Under the pieces are notes generated by a model. The model was not told the origin of the DNA, did not search any database, and saw nothing but the letters and a program-made list of their open reading frames with translations. Of a DNA stretch of 64,000 nt, positions 35,985 to 45,110 are shown one piece after another. Made by a program: the position numbers and the translations under genes. Where the stretch lies: contig CAKTBJ010000012.1 of the NCBI GenBank assembly GCA_934533075.1, positions 4,780 through 68,779 on the forward strand, written 5' to 3'. Origin of the DNA: an uncultured Paracoccus sp. (lineage in GTDB: Bacteria; Pseudomonadota; Alphaproteobacteria; Rhodobacterales; Rhodobacteraceae). Within the stretch, counting starts at the first letter, position 1, and every line of letters begins with the position of its first letter.

Positions 35985-37840
35985 GCCGGCGCGCCTTCCT
36001 TGGCGGCCAGCTTGTCCAGCGCCGCCTGCCCCTCGCCGGGCATCGCCGCCAGCAGCTTGCGGGTATAGTCGGCTTGCGGATCGGCGAAGACCTCATCGAC
36101 CTCGCCCTGCTCGACCACATCGCCGCGATACATGACCAGCACCCGGTCGCACAGGTAACGCACCACGGAAAGATCGTGCGAGATCAGGATGATGGACAGC
36201 GCGCGCTCGCGCCGCAGCCGCAGCAGCAGTTCCAGCAACTGCGCCTGCACCGACACGTCGAGGCCCGAGACGATCTCGTCCGCGATCAGCAGGCGCGGCA
36301 CCGTGCACAGCGCGCGGGCGATGTTCACCCGCTGCTTCTGCCCGCCCGACATCTGCGAGGGGTAACGCTGCGCCATCTCGGGCGCGAGGCCGATTTCCGA
36401 CAGCAGTTCGGCGGCGCGGGTGGCGCGGTCCGCCGCGCCTCCGCGCATGACCTCCATCGCCTGCGTCACGATCTCGCCCACCCGGCGGCGCGGGTTCAGG
36501 GCGGATTGCGGGTCCTGGAACACCATCTGCACATGGTCGCGGCGAAAGGCGGCGGTGGCGGCGTCCATGCCGCTGATGTCGCGGCCCAGAAGCTCCATCG
36601 TGCCGCCGGAAGTCCCCTCCAGCCCCACCAGCAGCCGCGCCAGCGTGCTTTTGCCGCTGCCGCTTTCGCCGACCACGCCGAGGAATTCGCCCTCGGCAAG
36701 GTCCAGCGTCGCGGCGCGCACCGCCGCAAACGTGTCGGGCTTGCCGAACAGGCGCTGTTTGGTGATGTAGTGGCGGGAAATGTCGCGGGCGCGGAACAGC
36801 ACCGGCGCGTCGGGGGCGCGGTGGCGGTGCCGGGGCGGCGGCGGCGGGTTGATGCTGGCGGTGCGCTCGGGCGCGGCGCAAAGGACGGTATGGCCGGGCG
36901 CCACGGTGATCTCGGGCGGCGGCGTGGTGTGGCAGGAGGGTTGCGCCACCGGGCAGCGGGCGGCGAAACGGCAGCCGCCGATCTCCTTCAGCGACATCAG
37001 GCCCGGCATGCGGTCGGGCAGGGTGAACAACCCGCGATGCTCGGACCCCGAGGGCGGGATCGCCAGTTGCAGCGCGCGGGTATAGGGATGGGCCGGATGC
37101 TCGAACACCTCGGCGGCGGGGCCGAACTCGATCTGCTTGCCGGCATAGAGGACCAGCACGTCGTCGCAGATTTCGCGCGCCAGCCGCAGGTCGTGGGTGA
37201 TGAAGATGACCGCCGTGCCGTATTGGCGCTGCATCTTGCCGATCAGGCCGGTGATATGGGCCTGCACCGAGACATCCAGCGCGGTCGTCGGCTCGTCCGC
37301 GATCAGCAGCTTGGGGCGCGACAGGAAGGCCATCGCGATCAGGATGCGCTGGCACATGCCGCCCGAAAGCTGGTGCGGATACTTGTCCAGCACGCCGGCG
37401 GGGTCGTGCAGTTGCACGGAATCCAGTGCCTCGATGGCGGTGGCGCGCCAGTTCGCGACCGCCTGACGGCCGGTGCCGCGCGCGATATGGGCCATATGCT
37501 CGCGGATCTGCTGGCCGATGGTCAGCACCGGGTTCAGCGCCGCCAGAGGCTCCTGCGGGATGAAGGCGATGTCGCGGCCCAGCATGGCGCGGCGCTCGGC
37601 CTCGCCGATGGCCAGCATGTCGCGGCCGTCGAAGGTCAGGCTGCCCTCGCTGACGAAGAAGCGATGCGGCAGAAGCTGGGCGATGGTGCGCCCGATCATC
37701 GACTTGCCGGCGCCGGATTCGCCGACCAGCCCCAGCACCCGGCCCGGCGCAAGCCGGAAGGTCAGCTTGTCCAGCGCGGTGAAGGTGCCCTTGGCATTGC
37801 CGAAGGAAACCGAGACGCCATCGACCGAAAGCAGGCTCAT
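35981..37840 (-). CDS. Fused two-domain dipeptide ABC ATPase (DppD-DppF type)
   Basis: A 619-residue protein with two complete nucleotide-binding halves, replacing separate DppD and DppF. The first half has GESGAGKSMIGR, signature LSGGMCQRI and [12 protein letters not shown]; a Cys cluster (CRFAARCP) marks the linker near residue 300. The second half has [12 protein letters not shown], signature MSGGQKQRV and an atypical Walker B extension IADEIVSGLDVS. The ATG at 37840 lies one base after the permease stop with GGAG upstream; the GTG at 37849 is an alternative. It serves the operon 35981-41358. Confidence 0.92.
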   Translation of the reverse strand: MSLLSVDGVSVSFGNAKGTFTALDKLTFRLAPGRVLGLVGESGAGKSMIGRTIAQLLPHRFFVSEGSLTFDGRDMLAIGEAERRAMLGRDIAFIPQEPLAALNPVLTIGQQIREHMAHIARGTGRQAVANWRATAIEALDSVQLHDPAGVLDKYPHQLSGGMCQRILIAMAFLSRPKLLIADEPTTALDVSVQAHITGLIGKMQRQYGTAVIFITHDLRLAREICDDVLVLYAGKQIEFGPAAEVFEHPAHPYTRALQLAIPPSGSEHRGLFTLPDRMPGLMSLKEIGGCRFAARCPVAQPSCHTTPPPEITVAPGHTVLCAAPERTASINPPPPPRHRHRAPDAPVLFRARDISRHYITKQRLFGKPDTFAAVRAATLDLAEGEFLGVVGESGSGKSTLARLLVGLEGTSGGTMELLGRDISGMDAATAAFRRDHVQMVFQDPQSALNPRRRVGEIVTQAMEVMRGGAADRATRAAELLSEIGLAPEMAQRYPSQMSGGQKQRVNIARALCTVPRLLIADEIVSGLDVSVQAQLLELLLRLRRERALSIILISHDLSVVRYLCDRVLVMYRGDVVEQGEVDEVFADPQADYTRKLLAAMPGEGQAALDKLAAKEGAPA

Positions 37841-37841
37841 G

Positions 37842-38699
37842 TCAGGCACGCTCCGTCTGGGTCAGCCGGGTGTCGAGGCTGCGGCGCAGCCCGTCGCCCA
37901 GGATGTTGAAGGCGAACACCGTCACGAACACCGCCAGCGAGGGCAGGATCAGGCTCCACGGTGCGTTGTAGATGTCCTGGCGCGCATCGGCGATCATCTG
38001 GCCCCAGGCGGGCACCTCGTTGCCGACGCTCATGCCGGCGAAGGACAGGATGGCCTCGACCACTACGGCGATGCCCATCTCCAGCGCCATCAGCGTGATC
38101 AGCAGCGGCATGGTGGCGGGCAGGATCTCGCGCAGGATGGTGCGGCTATGCGAGAATCCCAGCAGCCGCGCCGCCGATACATAGTCGCGCCGGCGCACCA
38201 CCATGACCTCGGAGCGCAGCACCCGGCAAAACCGCGTCCAGTCCACCAGCACGATGGCGAGGATCACGTTCCACAGGCCGGAGCCGAGGCCCACCATCAG
38301 GATCAGCGACAGCACCACCGGCGGGAAGGAGAGCCACACGTCGATGACCCGCCCGATCAGCCAGTCCACCCAGCCGCCGAAATAGCCGGCGACATGGGCG
38401 AGGAAGGCGCCCAGGATGGTGGCCCCCAGCGTCGCGCAGACCGCCACCGTCATCGCCACCCGCGCGCCGTAAAGCAGGCGCGACAGGATGTCCCGGCCAA
38501 GGCTGTCGGTGCCCAGAAGATAGGCCGGATCGGCGCCCTCGGCCCAGAAGGGCGGCAGCAGGGTGTTGATCAGGTCCTGCTCGTTCGGGTCATAGGGGGC
38601 CAGCACCGGCGCCAGCACCGCCGCCGCGACGATCAGCACCAGCAGCGACAGGCCGATCAGGCTGCGGGCATTGCGAAGCCAGGGGGGAAGGAAGGTCAT
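37842..38699 (-). CDS. Dipeptide ABC importer permease (DppC type, second system)
   Basis: A 285-residue permease with the DppC loop LLGTDSLGRDILSR and an EAA motif (YVSAARLLGFSHSRTILREI). It begins in a one-base TGATG overlap with the DppB-type gene. Sequence differs clearly from the DppC at 22.3 kb, so the two systems are not a recent duplication. Confidence 0.93.
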   Translation of the reverse strand: MTFLPPWLRNARSLIGLSLLVLIVAAAVLAPVLAPYDPNEQDLINTLLPPFWAEGADPAYLLGTDSLGRDILSRLLYGARVAMTVAVCATLGATILGAFLAHVAGYFGGWVDWLIGRVIDVWLSFPPVVLSLILMVGLGSGLWNVILAIVLVDWTRFCRVLRSEVMVVRRRDYVSAARLLGFSHSRTILREILPATMPLLITLMALEMGIAVVVEAILSFAGMSVGNEVPAWGQMIADARQDIYNAPWSLILPSLAVFVTVFAFNILGDGLRRSLDTRLTQTERA

Positions 38700-39715
38700 C
38701 AGCGCACCCGCAGCTTGGGATTGAGGACCAGATACAGCACGTCCACCACGGTCGAGATCAGCAGCACCATGATGCAATAGGTCAGTCCGACGATCTGGAT
38801 CACCGGCAGGTCCACGTTGCGGATGGCGTCGATCATCAGGTTCCCGAGGCCGGGATAGGAGAAGATCACCTCCACCAGCAGCGTGCCGCCGAACAGGAAA
38901 CCGAACTGCACGCCCATCAGGCTGATCGTGGGCAGGATGGCGTTCTTCAGCCCGTGGCGCAGCAGCACGCGGCGCTCGGTCAGGCCGCGCAGGCGGGCTT
39001 GGTGGATATAGTCCTCCTGATACACATCCAGCAGGCTGGAGCGCAGCACCCGCATGATCGCTGGCGCCGCCGACAGGCCCAGCGCCAGGCAGGGCAGCAC
39101 CATGTGGCGCAGCGCGCTGAAGAAGGCGTCGGGGCGCCCGGCCAGCAGCGTGTCCAGCAACAGGAAGCCGGTGATGAACGGGCGCTGGATGTCGGGATCG
39201 AGGCGCAGCATGAAGGGCAGCCATTGCAGCCAGACCCCGAACACCAGCATCAGCAGCAGCGCCCACAGGAATTCGGGCAGCGACAGCATGACGATGGAGG
39301 ACAGGTCCAGCGCGGCCTCGGTCGGGCGGCCGCGGAAGTGGAAGGCCAGCAGCCCGCCGGCGATGCCGGCGATGGTGGCCACGATCATCGACAGGAAGGC
39401 CAGCTCGATCGTGGCGGGCAGAGCCTCGGAGACCAGCGTCCTGACCGGCTGGCGCAGCTGGATCGACAGGCCGAAATCACCCGAAAGCAATTGTCCCAGC
39501 CAGATGAAGAACTGCACGGGCAGGGGCCGGTTCAGGCCCATCGCCTCGCGCATGGCGGCCAGTTCCTCGTTGGTGGCATTGGGCGGCAGCGACATGGCCG
39601 CCGGATCGACCGGCAGCAGCCGCAGCACCACGAACAGCAGCGCGGCCACCACGAACAGCGTCGGGATCGCGACCAGAAAGCGGCGCAGCAGCATTTTCAG
39701 GATGGTGGCGAACAT
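38699..39715 (-). CDS. Dipeptide ABC importer permease (DppB type, second system)
   Basis: A 338-residue permease with MLLRRFLVAIPTLFVV opening, DppB loop PVDPAAMSLPPNAT and EAA motif (YIHQARLRGLTERRVLLRHG). It is coupled to the DppC-type gene and separated from the binding protein by a hairpin spacer. Confidence 0.93.
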   Translation of the reverse strand: MFATILKMLLRRFLVAIPTLFVVAALLFVVLRLLPVDPAAMSLPPNATNEELAAMREAMGLNRPLPVQFFIWLGQLLSGDFGLSIQLRQPVRTLVSEALPATIELAFLSMIVATIAGIAGGLLAFHFRGRPTEAALDLSSIVMLSLPEFLWALLLMLVFGVWLQWLPFMLRLDPDIQRPFITGFLLLDTLLAGRPDAFFSALRHMVLPCLALGLSAAPAIMRVLRSSLLDVYQEDYIHQARLRGLTERRVLLRHGLKNAILPTISLMGVQFGFLFGGTLLVEVIFSYPGLGNLMIDAIRNVDLPVIQIVGLTYCIMVLLISTVVDVLYLVLNPKLRVR

Positions 39716-39750
39716 CGTGGCTTTGCATCCGGGGCGGAAAGGCTGGGATG

Positions 39751-39780
39751 CCGGGCCGCACGCGCATCCGCGCGGCCCGG
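39751..39780 (-). promoter_or_regulatory. Intercistronic hairpin after the second dipeptide-binding protein gene
   Basis: CCGGGCCGC (39751-39759) pairs with GCGGCCCGG (39772-39780) around a 12-base loop between the binding-protein stop and the DppB start. Its position matches the hairpin in the first dipeptide operon. Confidence 0.6.
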
Positions 39781-39807
39781 AAAGGCGGCGTCAGGCGGGC
39801 TTGCGCC

Positions 39808-41358
39808 TCAGCCCCAGTGCATGGTCTGGCCCAGCAGCCAGCCGTTCTTGAACTTTTCATAGGACAGATCGGCCTTGCGCACCAAGGTCTGCACGCTTTG
39901 CAGCAGCGGGATCGAGGCCCCCATCTCGACCGCCTGCACGTTCAGGTCGCGATAGCCCTGGATGCGCTCGTCGTAATTGGCGGTCTGGAACAGCTCGCGG
40001 ATGCGGGTGCCCGGCTCCTCGCCGCGCCAGGCGGCGAAGGGCATGTCGGGGTTCAGCATGTAGCCGGTATAGATCTCCGGATCGGCGGTGGCGTTCTCCC
40101 AGGAATACAGGGTCAGGTCGGGAAGCTGGTTGCCGCGGTTCAACTCGAAATACTTGGCGTATTCGATGACCTCCAGCTCGGCCTCGATGCCGACCTTCTT
40201 CCACATGCCCACCAGCGCCCGCGCGATGTCGTAATCCGAGGGGAAATGCCCGTTCGTGCTGGCAAAGCGCACCTTGGCCGGGTTGTCGGGGCCGAAGCCG
40301 GACTTGGCCAGGTATTCCTGCGCCAGTTCGGGGTCGTAGGCGAAGCTGAAATCCGGCACGTCGCCCGGCGTGCCCGGCGTCACCGGCAGCGACAGCGGCA
40401 CGGCGGCATCGCCGTAGAAGGCCTTGGACAGCGCCGCCTTGTCGATGGCGTGGTGGATGGCCAGCCGCAGGTTCTGGTCGGCGGTGGCGGTGTCGTGCTT
40501 GACCTGAAGCAGGATCACCCGCTGCACCGGGTTCAGTTCGGCAGCCAAGCCCGGCGTCTGGCCCAGCCGCTGCGCCTCGCGCACGGGGATGTTGATGGTC
40601 AGGTCGGCCTGCCCGGATTGCAGCGCCGCAGCGCGGGCCGAGGGGTCCTTGATGACGTTGACGACCACGGTGCGGATCGCCGGCTTCTCGCCCCAGTAAT
40701 CTTCGTTGCGCTCGAACACCATGCGGCTGTTGATCTGGTATTCGACCAGCTTGTAGGGGCCGGTGCCCACGGGCTTCTCGCGGAAGGCCGCCAGGCCGTT
40801 TGCCTCGATATAGTCCTTCGGCACCACGAAGTTGGCCATGAAGGCCAGCCATTGCACGGCGGTCGGCATGGCCTGCGCGAACTGGAAGGTGCCGGCGAAA
40901 TCGCCGTCCAGCACGATGTCGGTGACATGCTTCCAGGTGTTCGCGGCGTCCAGCTTCTCGCCGCCGTTCAGGCTTTCCTGGATACGCTCGAACCAGGTAT
41001 AGCGGATGTCGCGGGCGGTCAGCGGGCTGCCGTCGTGGAAGGTCACGCCCTCGCGCAGCTTGAAGCTCAGCGACAGGCCGTCATCGGCCAGCGCCCATTC
41101 GGTGAACAGGCCGGGGACGAAGTTCAGGTCCGGGTCCTGCATCACCGGCTGCTCGAACAGCAGCTTGTAGATGGGCTGCGCGTCGGGCTGGGTGCGCTGG
41201 TCGGGGTCCCAGGACGGCACGTCCGAGGGCCAGGCGATGGTCACGCTGTCCTTGTCCTGCGCGAAGGCGAGGCCGGCGGCGGACAGGTTCAGCGCGGCCG
41301 CGCCGGCGCCGAGGCCCATGATGTGCAGCAGGTGACGGCGCGAGAGGTCGGTGGTCAT
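39808..41358 (-). CDS. Tat-exported periplasmic peptide-type binding protein (SBP family 5)
   Basis: A 516-residue family 5 receptor. The N-terminus carries a twin-arginine-like motif (SRRHLL) and AFAQDK cleavage region, so export is probably by Tat, unlike the Sec-type paralogue at 24.3 kb. Landmarks are PSWDPDQRT, FKLREGVTFHDGSPLTARDI and LRLAIHHAIDKAAL. It leads the second dipeptide operon and is divergent from a GntR gene. Confidence 0.92.
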   Translation of the reverse strand: MTTDLSRRHLLHIMGLGAGAAALNLSAAGLAFAQDKDSVTIAWPSDVPSWDPDQRTQPDAQPIYKLLFEQPVMQDPDLNFVPGLFTEWALADDGLSLSFKLREGVTFHDGSPLTARDIRYTWFERIQESLNGGEKLDAANTWKHVTDIVLDGDFAGTFQFAQAMPTAVQWLAFMANFVVPKDYIEANGLAAFREKPVGTGPYKLVEYQINSRMVFERNEDYWGEKPAIRTVVVNVIKDPSARAAALQSGQADLTINIPVREAQRLGQTPGLAAELNPVQRVILLQVKHDTATADQNLRLAIHHAIDKAALSKAFYGDAAVPLSLPVTPGTPGDVPDFSFAYDPELAQEYLAKSGFGPDNPAKVRFASTNGHFPSDYDIARALVGMWKKVGIEAELEVIEYAKYFELNRGNQLPDLTLYSWENATADPEIYTGYMLNPDMPFAAWRGEEPGTRIRELFQTANYDERIQGYRDLNVQAVEMGASIPLLQSVQTLVRKADLSYEKFKNGWLLGQTMHWG

Positions 41359-41642
41359 GGGCTATTCCCTGTTGAAGGCGGCGAAGCGCGAGAATGCGGG
41401 GGGATGCTGTCCGGTTTCGTCTCTGCGTGCCTGCGGGCGAGTCGTCAGAAACTGGATTCTGTTTGCTGGGGATTACAGTATATCGGGATTGCATTCCGTC
41501 AAGAGAATTATTTGAAGCATGAAGAGAATCCTGTTCATGGTGCTGATTTGCCAGTCTGGGGCGCTATGCGGTTGACTATGGCCGGGAAACGCGGTCTTCT
41601 GGCCGTAAGCCCGCATCCAGAAACAGAATACTGTATCCTGAT
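41359..41642. promoter_or_regulatory. Divergent promoter region with paired TACAGTAT operators
   Basis: TACAGTAT at 41474-41481 and its inverse ATACTGTA at 41628-41635 lie about 150 bp apart, in the sequence contexts GGATTACAGTAT and, on the other strand, GGATACAGTAT. One is near the binding-protein promoter and the other is directly before the GntR start. Paired sites like this suit dimer binding by the FadR-type GntR protein and possible looping. Confidence 0.6.
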
Positions 41643-42326
41643 ATGAACATGGACCCCACCTTTCTGACCCTCGGGGCCGAGAGCCTGCGCCAGAAGGTCT
41701 ATGACGAGCTGCGGCTGAAAATCCGCGAGGGTGCCTTCGCCGACGGCACCAAGCTGGTCGACGTGGCCATCGCCCGCCAGCTTGGCATCTCGCGCATGCC
41801 GGTGCGCGAGGCGCTGCTGCGGCTTGCCGCCGAGGGCCATGTCCAGTCCACCACCCGCGGCTTCGAGGTGCGGGTGCCCGACGCCGCCGCCATCGCCGAG
41901 ATCTTCGAGGCCCGCCGCCTGATCGAGCCGCAGGTCGCCGCCAATGCCGCCCGCGTCCTGACCGAGGCGGAGCTGGCGCGGATGCAGGAACTGGTCGCGG
42001 GGGCCGAAAAGGCCGTGGCCGAGGACGATCCGGTGGCGCTGGGCGTGGTCAATGCCGAATTCCGCGCCATCTGGGTCGCGGCCAGCACCAACAAGCGGCT
42101 GGCCGGCATGCTTCAGCATTGCACCGACCAGGTGGAAATCGTGCGGCAGGCGACGCTGATCGACCCGCATACCCAGCGGGTGGTGCTGACCGGCATGCGC
42201 GACCTGCTGGCGGCCTTCCTGCGCCGCGACACGCTGGCGGTGGCGCAGCGCATGTATCTGTTCGCCTGCGAGGCGGAATATTCCTATTCGCAACTGCCGC
42301 AGATCGCCGCCGCCTCGCAGGGCTGA
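41643..42326 (+). CDS. GntR-family transcriptional regulator (FCD domain)
   Basis: A 227-residue FadR-type GntR regulator. The winged helix (DVAIARQLGISRMPVREALL) spans residues about 15-75, followed by the all-helical FCD effector domain with the metal-binding acidic and His positions of the family (IFEARRLIEP, and H near residue 160). Such regulators usually repress until an organic acid binds. It likely controls the divergent peptide-type importer. Confidence 0.92.
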   Translation: MNMDPTFLTLGAESLRQKVYDELRLKIREGAFADGTKLVDVAIARQLGISRMPVREALLRLAAEGHVQSTTRGFEVRVPDAAAIAEIFEARRLIEPQVAANAARVLTEAELARMQELVAGAEKAVAEDDPVALGVVNAEFRAIWVAASTNKRLAGMLQHCTDQVEIVRQATLIDPHTQRVVLTGMRDLLAAFLRRDTLAVAQRMYLFACEAEYSYSQLPQIAAASQG

Positions 42327-42480
42327 GCACGGACCCGCCGCCGGGCCGGAGGCGGGCGGGGCAAGGGGCGCCGGGATGGCCGGGCCATGCCGCCGGCCCG
42401 TCCGGCCGCGGGGGGCGGTTGCGGCGCATGGCGTCATGGCGGCGGTCCGCCCGCCGCCTGCGGTCGTGCGGCCCCGCGGC

Positions 42481-43869
42481 TCAGGGCGCAAAGCCCTTGC
42501 CGGGATTCAGGATGCCGTTGGGGTCCAGCAATCCCTTGACGGCCCGCATGGTCGCGATCTCGGCCGCGCTGCGGGAATGGCCGAGGTAATGGCACTTGAT
42601 CGCCCCCAGCCCGTGCTCGGCCGAGATGGTGCCGCCCTGGTCGCGGATCACGCCATAGACGAAATCCTTGATCTCGGTCCCCGGCTGGTCCGCGCCCCGG
42701 TCGGGGACGTTCACCACGAAATGCAGGTTGCTGTCGCCCAGATGGCCGTAGGACAGCACGCGCGCGCCGGGAAAGCGCGCGGCCAGCCCGTCCTCGACCT
42801 GCCGCACCGTGGCCTCCACCGCCGCCAGCCTCACCCCCACGTCGAAGGCCGTCAGCGGCCCGACGATGCGCCCGAATTCGGCGGTGGCCTCGCGCACCGC
42901 CCACAGCGCGCGCTCCTCGCGCAGCGAGGCGGCGATCACCGCATCCTCGGCCACGCCATCCTCGATCGCGGCCATCAGCGCGGTCTCGAACAGGGTGCCG
43001 AGGCCGGCATCGAAGCCGGTGGCCTCGATGATGACATAGGCCCCGTGCCGGGCGGCCAGCGGGTGCGGCAGGCCGGTGCCCGCCTGCATCGGCTCGTAGA
43101 AGGAAGGCCACATCACTTCGAAGCCGCTCAGCGCCGGACCCAGCGCCTGCCGCATCCGCCGCAGCAGCGCGATCACCGCCGCCGTGTCGCGGCAGCCGAC
43201 GAAGCCGGTGCGCCGTTCCGCGGGCCTGGGTTGCAGGCGCAGGACCGCCCTGGTCACCACGCCCAGCAGCCCCTCCGAGCCGATGAAAAGCTGCTTCACA
43301 TCCAGCCCGGTATTGTCCTTCAGCAGCCGGTTCATCGCGGGCAGGACCGTGCCATCGGCCAGCACGGCCTCCAGCCCCAGCACATGCTCGCGCGTCATGC
43401 CATAGCGCAGCACCTGCGTGCCGCCGGCATTGGTGGCTATGATGCCGCCGATGGTGCAGCTGCCGCGCGCGCCGAGGTCCACCGGCAGCATCAGGCCCTC
43501 CGCCTCGGCGGCGGCCTGGGCGGTTTCCAGCACCACGCCGGCCTCGGCCTCGATCAGCGCCATGTCGGGATCGACGGTCACGATGCGGTTCAGCCGCGCG
43601 GTGGACAGCGCGATGGTGCCCGGCACGGGATGCGCGCCGCCGGAAATCCCCGACAGCCCGCCCTGCGGCACGATGCCCAGCCGCATCTCGTTGGCCAGCG
43701 CCAGCACCCGCGCCACCTCGGCGGTATCGCGGGGCAGGGCCAGCGCCAGCGGCATCACCGGCGGCAGGCCTGACCAGTCCTGTGCATGGCGTTCGGGAAT
43801 GTCGGCGCCCAGCCGGATCACCTCGGGACCAAGTGCGTCGGACAGGCGGGCGAGGCGTGGATCGGTCAT
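42481..43869 (-). CDS. FAD-linked oxidase (GlcD/D-2-hydroxyacid dehydrogenase type)
   Basis: A 462-residue flavoprotein of the VAO/GlcD family, acting on D-2-hydroxyacids such as D-lactate, glycolate or D-2-hydroxyglutarate. The FAD pyrophosphate loop PQGGLSGISGGAHP and GSCTIGGIIATNAGG are present, as are the C-terminal domain motifs YGHLGDSNLHFVVN and SAEHGLGAIK. The ATG at 43869 overlaps the stop of a small upstream ORF as ATGA. Its first 25 codons reappear in decayed form upstream (see 43870-44350). It is the terminal gene of the racemase-EthD run. Confidence 0.9.
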   Translation of the reverse strand: MTDPRLARLSDALGPEVIRLGADIPERHAQDWSGLPPVMPLALALPRDTAEVARVLALANEMRLGIVPQGGLSGISGGAHPVPGTIALSTARLNRIVTVDPDMALIEAEAGVVLETAQAAAEAEGLMLPVDLGARGSCTIGGIIATNAGGTQVLRYGMTREHVLGLEAVLADGTVLPAMNRLLKDNTGLDVKQLFIGSEGLLGVVTRAVLRLQPRPAERRTGFVGCRDTAAVIALLRRMRQALGPALSGFEVMWPSFYEPMQAGTGLPHPLAARHGAYVIIEATGFDAGLGTLFETALMAAIEDGVAEDAVIAASLREERALWAVREATAEFGRIVGPLTAFDVGVRLAAVEATVRQVEDGLAARFPGARVLSYGHLGDSNLHFVVNVPDRGADQPGTEIKDFVYGVIRDQGGTISAEHGLGAIKCHYLGHSRSAAEIATMRAVKGLLDPNGILNPGKGFAP

Positions 43870-44350
43870 GCGCGGGCACCGGGTTGAAGGGTTTGCGGGT
43901 GCGCGGGGACGCTGGCGCCCGGACGGGCCAGCTTGGCGCCGGGCATATGGGAGAGATGGGAGCGACGTGGATCGCTCATGCGGAGGGACCGGGTTGGAGG
44001 GGTTGCGATTGGCGTGAGGCCGTGGCGCCCAACCGGGCCACCTTGAGGCCGAGGGTATCAGAAAGGTGGTGGTGGGCAGGGAGGCCGGCGCCCCGATGTG
44101 CCAGCCCGATGCCAAGCCTGTCGGTCGGGTGGCTCCGGGGCAGGAGGCTTGCGGCTTTCGGGAGGCGCAGCCGGGCCGCCTTGAGGTCGGGCAAGTCGGA
44201 GAGACTGGCGAGCCTCTGGCGCGCAGGACTATCCTTGCCCCATCCGATCACGTCGAGACCGGGCGTATCGGTTGGTTGGGCAGGGCGCTGGCGAAAGGCG
44301 GGGAAGTGCCCGCCCCGCCGGGCCGCCTTGCGGCCATGCGCGCCCGTCAT
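43870..44350 (-). repeat. Start-region echo array: decayed copies of the oxidase 5' end
   Basis: Reading minus strand from 43979, a 37-codon ORF starts MSDPR and aligns without gaps to the oxidase start (11 of the first 25 residues identical), ending in an ATGA overlap with the real start. Upstream, one ORF (44350 to 43976, also joined by ATGA) holds further copies: LSDTLGLKVARLGA (10 of 14 identical to oxidase residues 9-22), PTDRLGIGLAHRGAGLP, LSDLPDLKAARL and PTDTPGLDVIGWGKD. Spacing between copies is about 65-140 bp. No independent product is likely. Confidence 0.75.
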
Positions 44351-44408
44351 GCGCGGGGTGCCCTGTTGGCTGGTGGCTGGCTGGATGGCGGGTATGGCGG
44401 CTCCTGCG

Positions 44409-45110
44409 TCAGGGGCGGAAGGTCTCGGTCAGCATGGCGTGATGGTAATTGCCGCCCTCGAAGGCGGGGAGGTTGGCGAAATCCTCGCGCAATTCGTGGC
44501 GGATCGGGCTTTGCAGCGCGGCGGTCAGCGCCTCGGGGCTGTCGAACAGCACCCGGTTGCGCAGCATGTGGCGGGCCTTGGCCACCGGCAGGTGGCTGAC
44601 CCAATCCACCGGGGTCAGGATCTCGATGCCGCGAATGCCGGGCATGCGGCGCATCAGGGGCGGGTGGCCGTCGATGTAATAGGCCAGCCAGGCGTTCACG
44701 TCCTCGGCCGGGCCGGGATAGTGCACGACGAAGGAGCAGGGCCGGGCGCCGGGCGCGTGGTCGGGCTGGTCCACCGGGTAATCGCGGCGCAGGAAGGCTT
44801 GCGCATCGGCCCGCGCGGGGTCCAGCCCGGTCAGCACATCGCCGCCGAACAGCGCCTGCAACCCGCCCTGCGGCCCGGCTGCGGCTTCCAGCGCCGCGAT
44901 GTCGGTGAAATGCAGTTGCAGGCCCAGCGGCGGGCTGAGACCGTCATCGGTATAGAGATCCGAGGCGCGCGCCGGGGTGAAGATCTGCGCCTCGCGCAGG
45001 CCGGGCAGCGCGGCCAGCGCGAGGCGTAGCCGCGCCGGATCGCCCTCGGCCAGATCGGGACCGGCGGCGCCCTCGGGGCGGTTCCAGAACAGGACCAGCA
45101 GCACGGACAT
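44409..45110 (-). CDS. EthD-like dimeric alpha/beta-barrel protein
   Basis: A 233-residue protein made of two ferredoxin-like (dimeric alpha/beta barrel) halves. The second half contains the EthD-type opening FVVHYPGPAEDVNAWLAYYI with a following PLMRRMPGIRGIEI. EthD-like proteins accompany oxidative catabolic operons, and some act as small isomerases or cyclases. Its start at 45110 overlaps the stop of the repeat ORF as TGATG. Function is unassigned. Confidence 0.65.
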   Translation of the reverse strand: MSVLLVLFWNRPEGAAGPDLAEGDPARLRLALAALPGLREAQIFTPARASDLYTDDGLSPPLGLQLHFTDIAALEAAAGPQGGLQALFGGDVLTGLDPARADAQAFLRRDYPVDQPDHAPGARPCSFVVHYPGPAEDVNAWLAYYIDGHPPLMRRMPGIRGIEILTPVDWVSHLPVAKARHMLRNRVLFDSPEALTAALQSPIRHELREDFANLPAFEGGNYHHAMLTETFRP

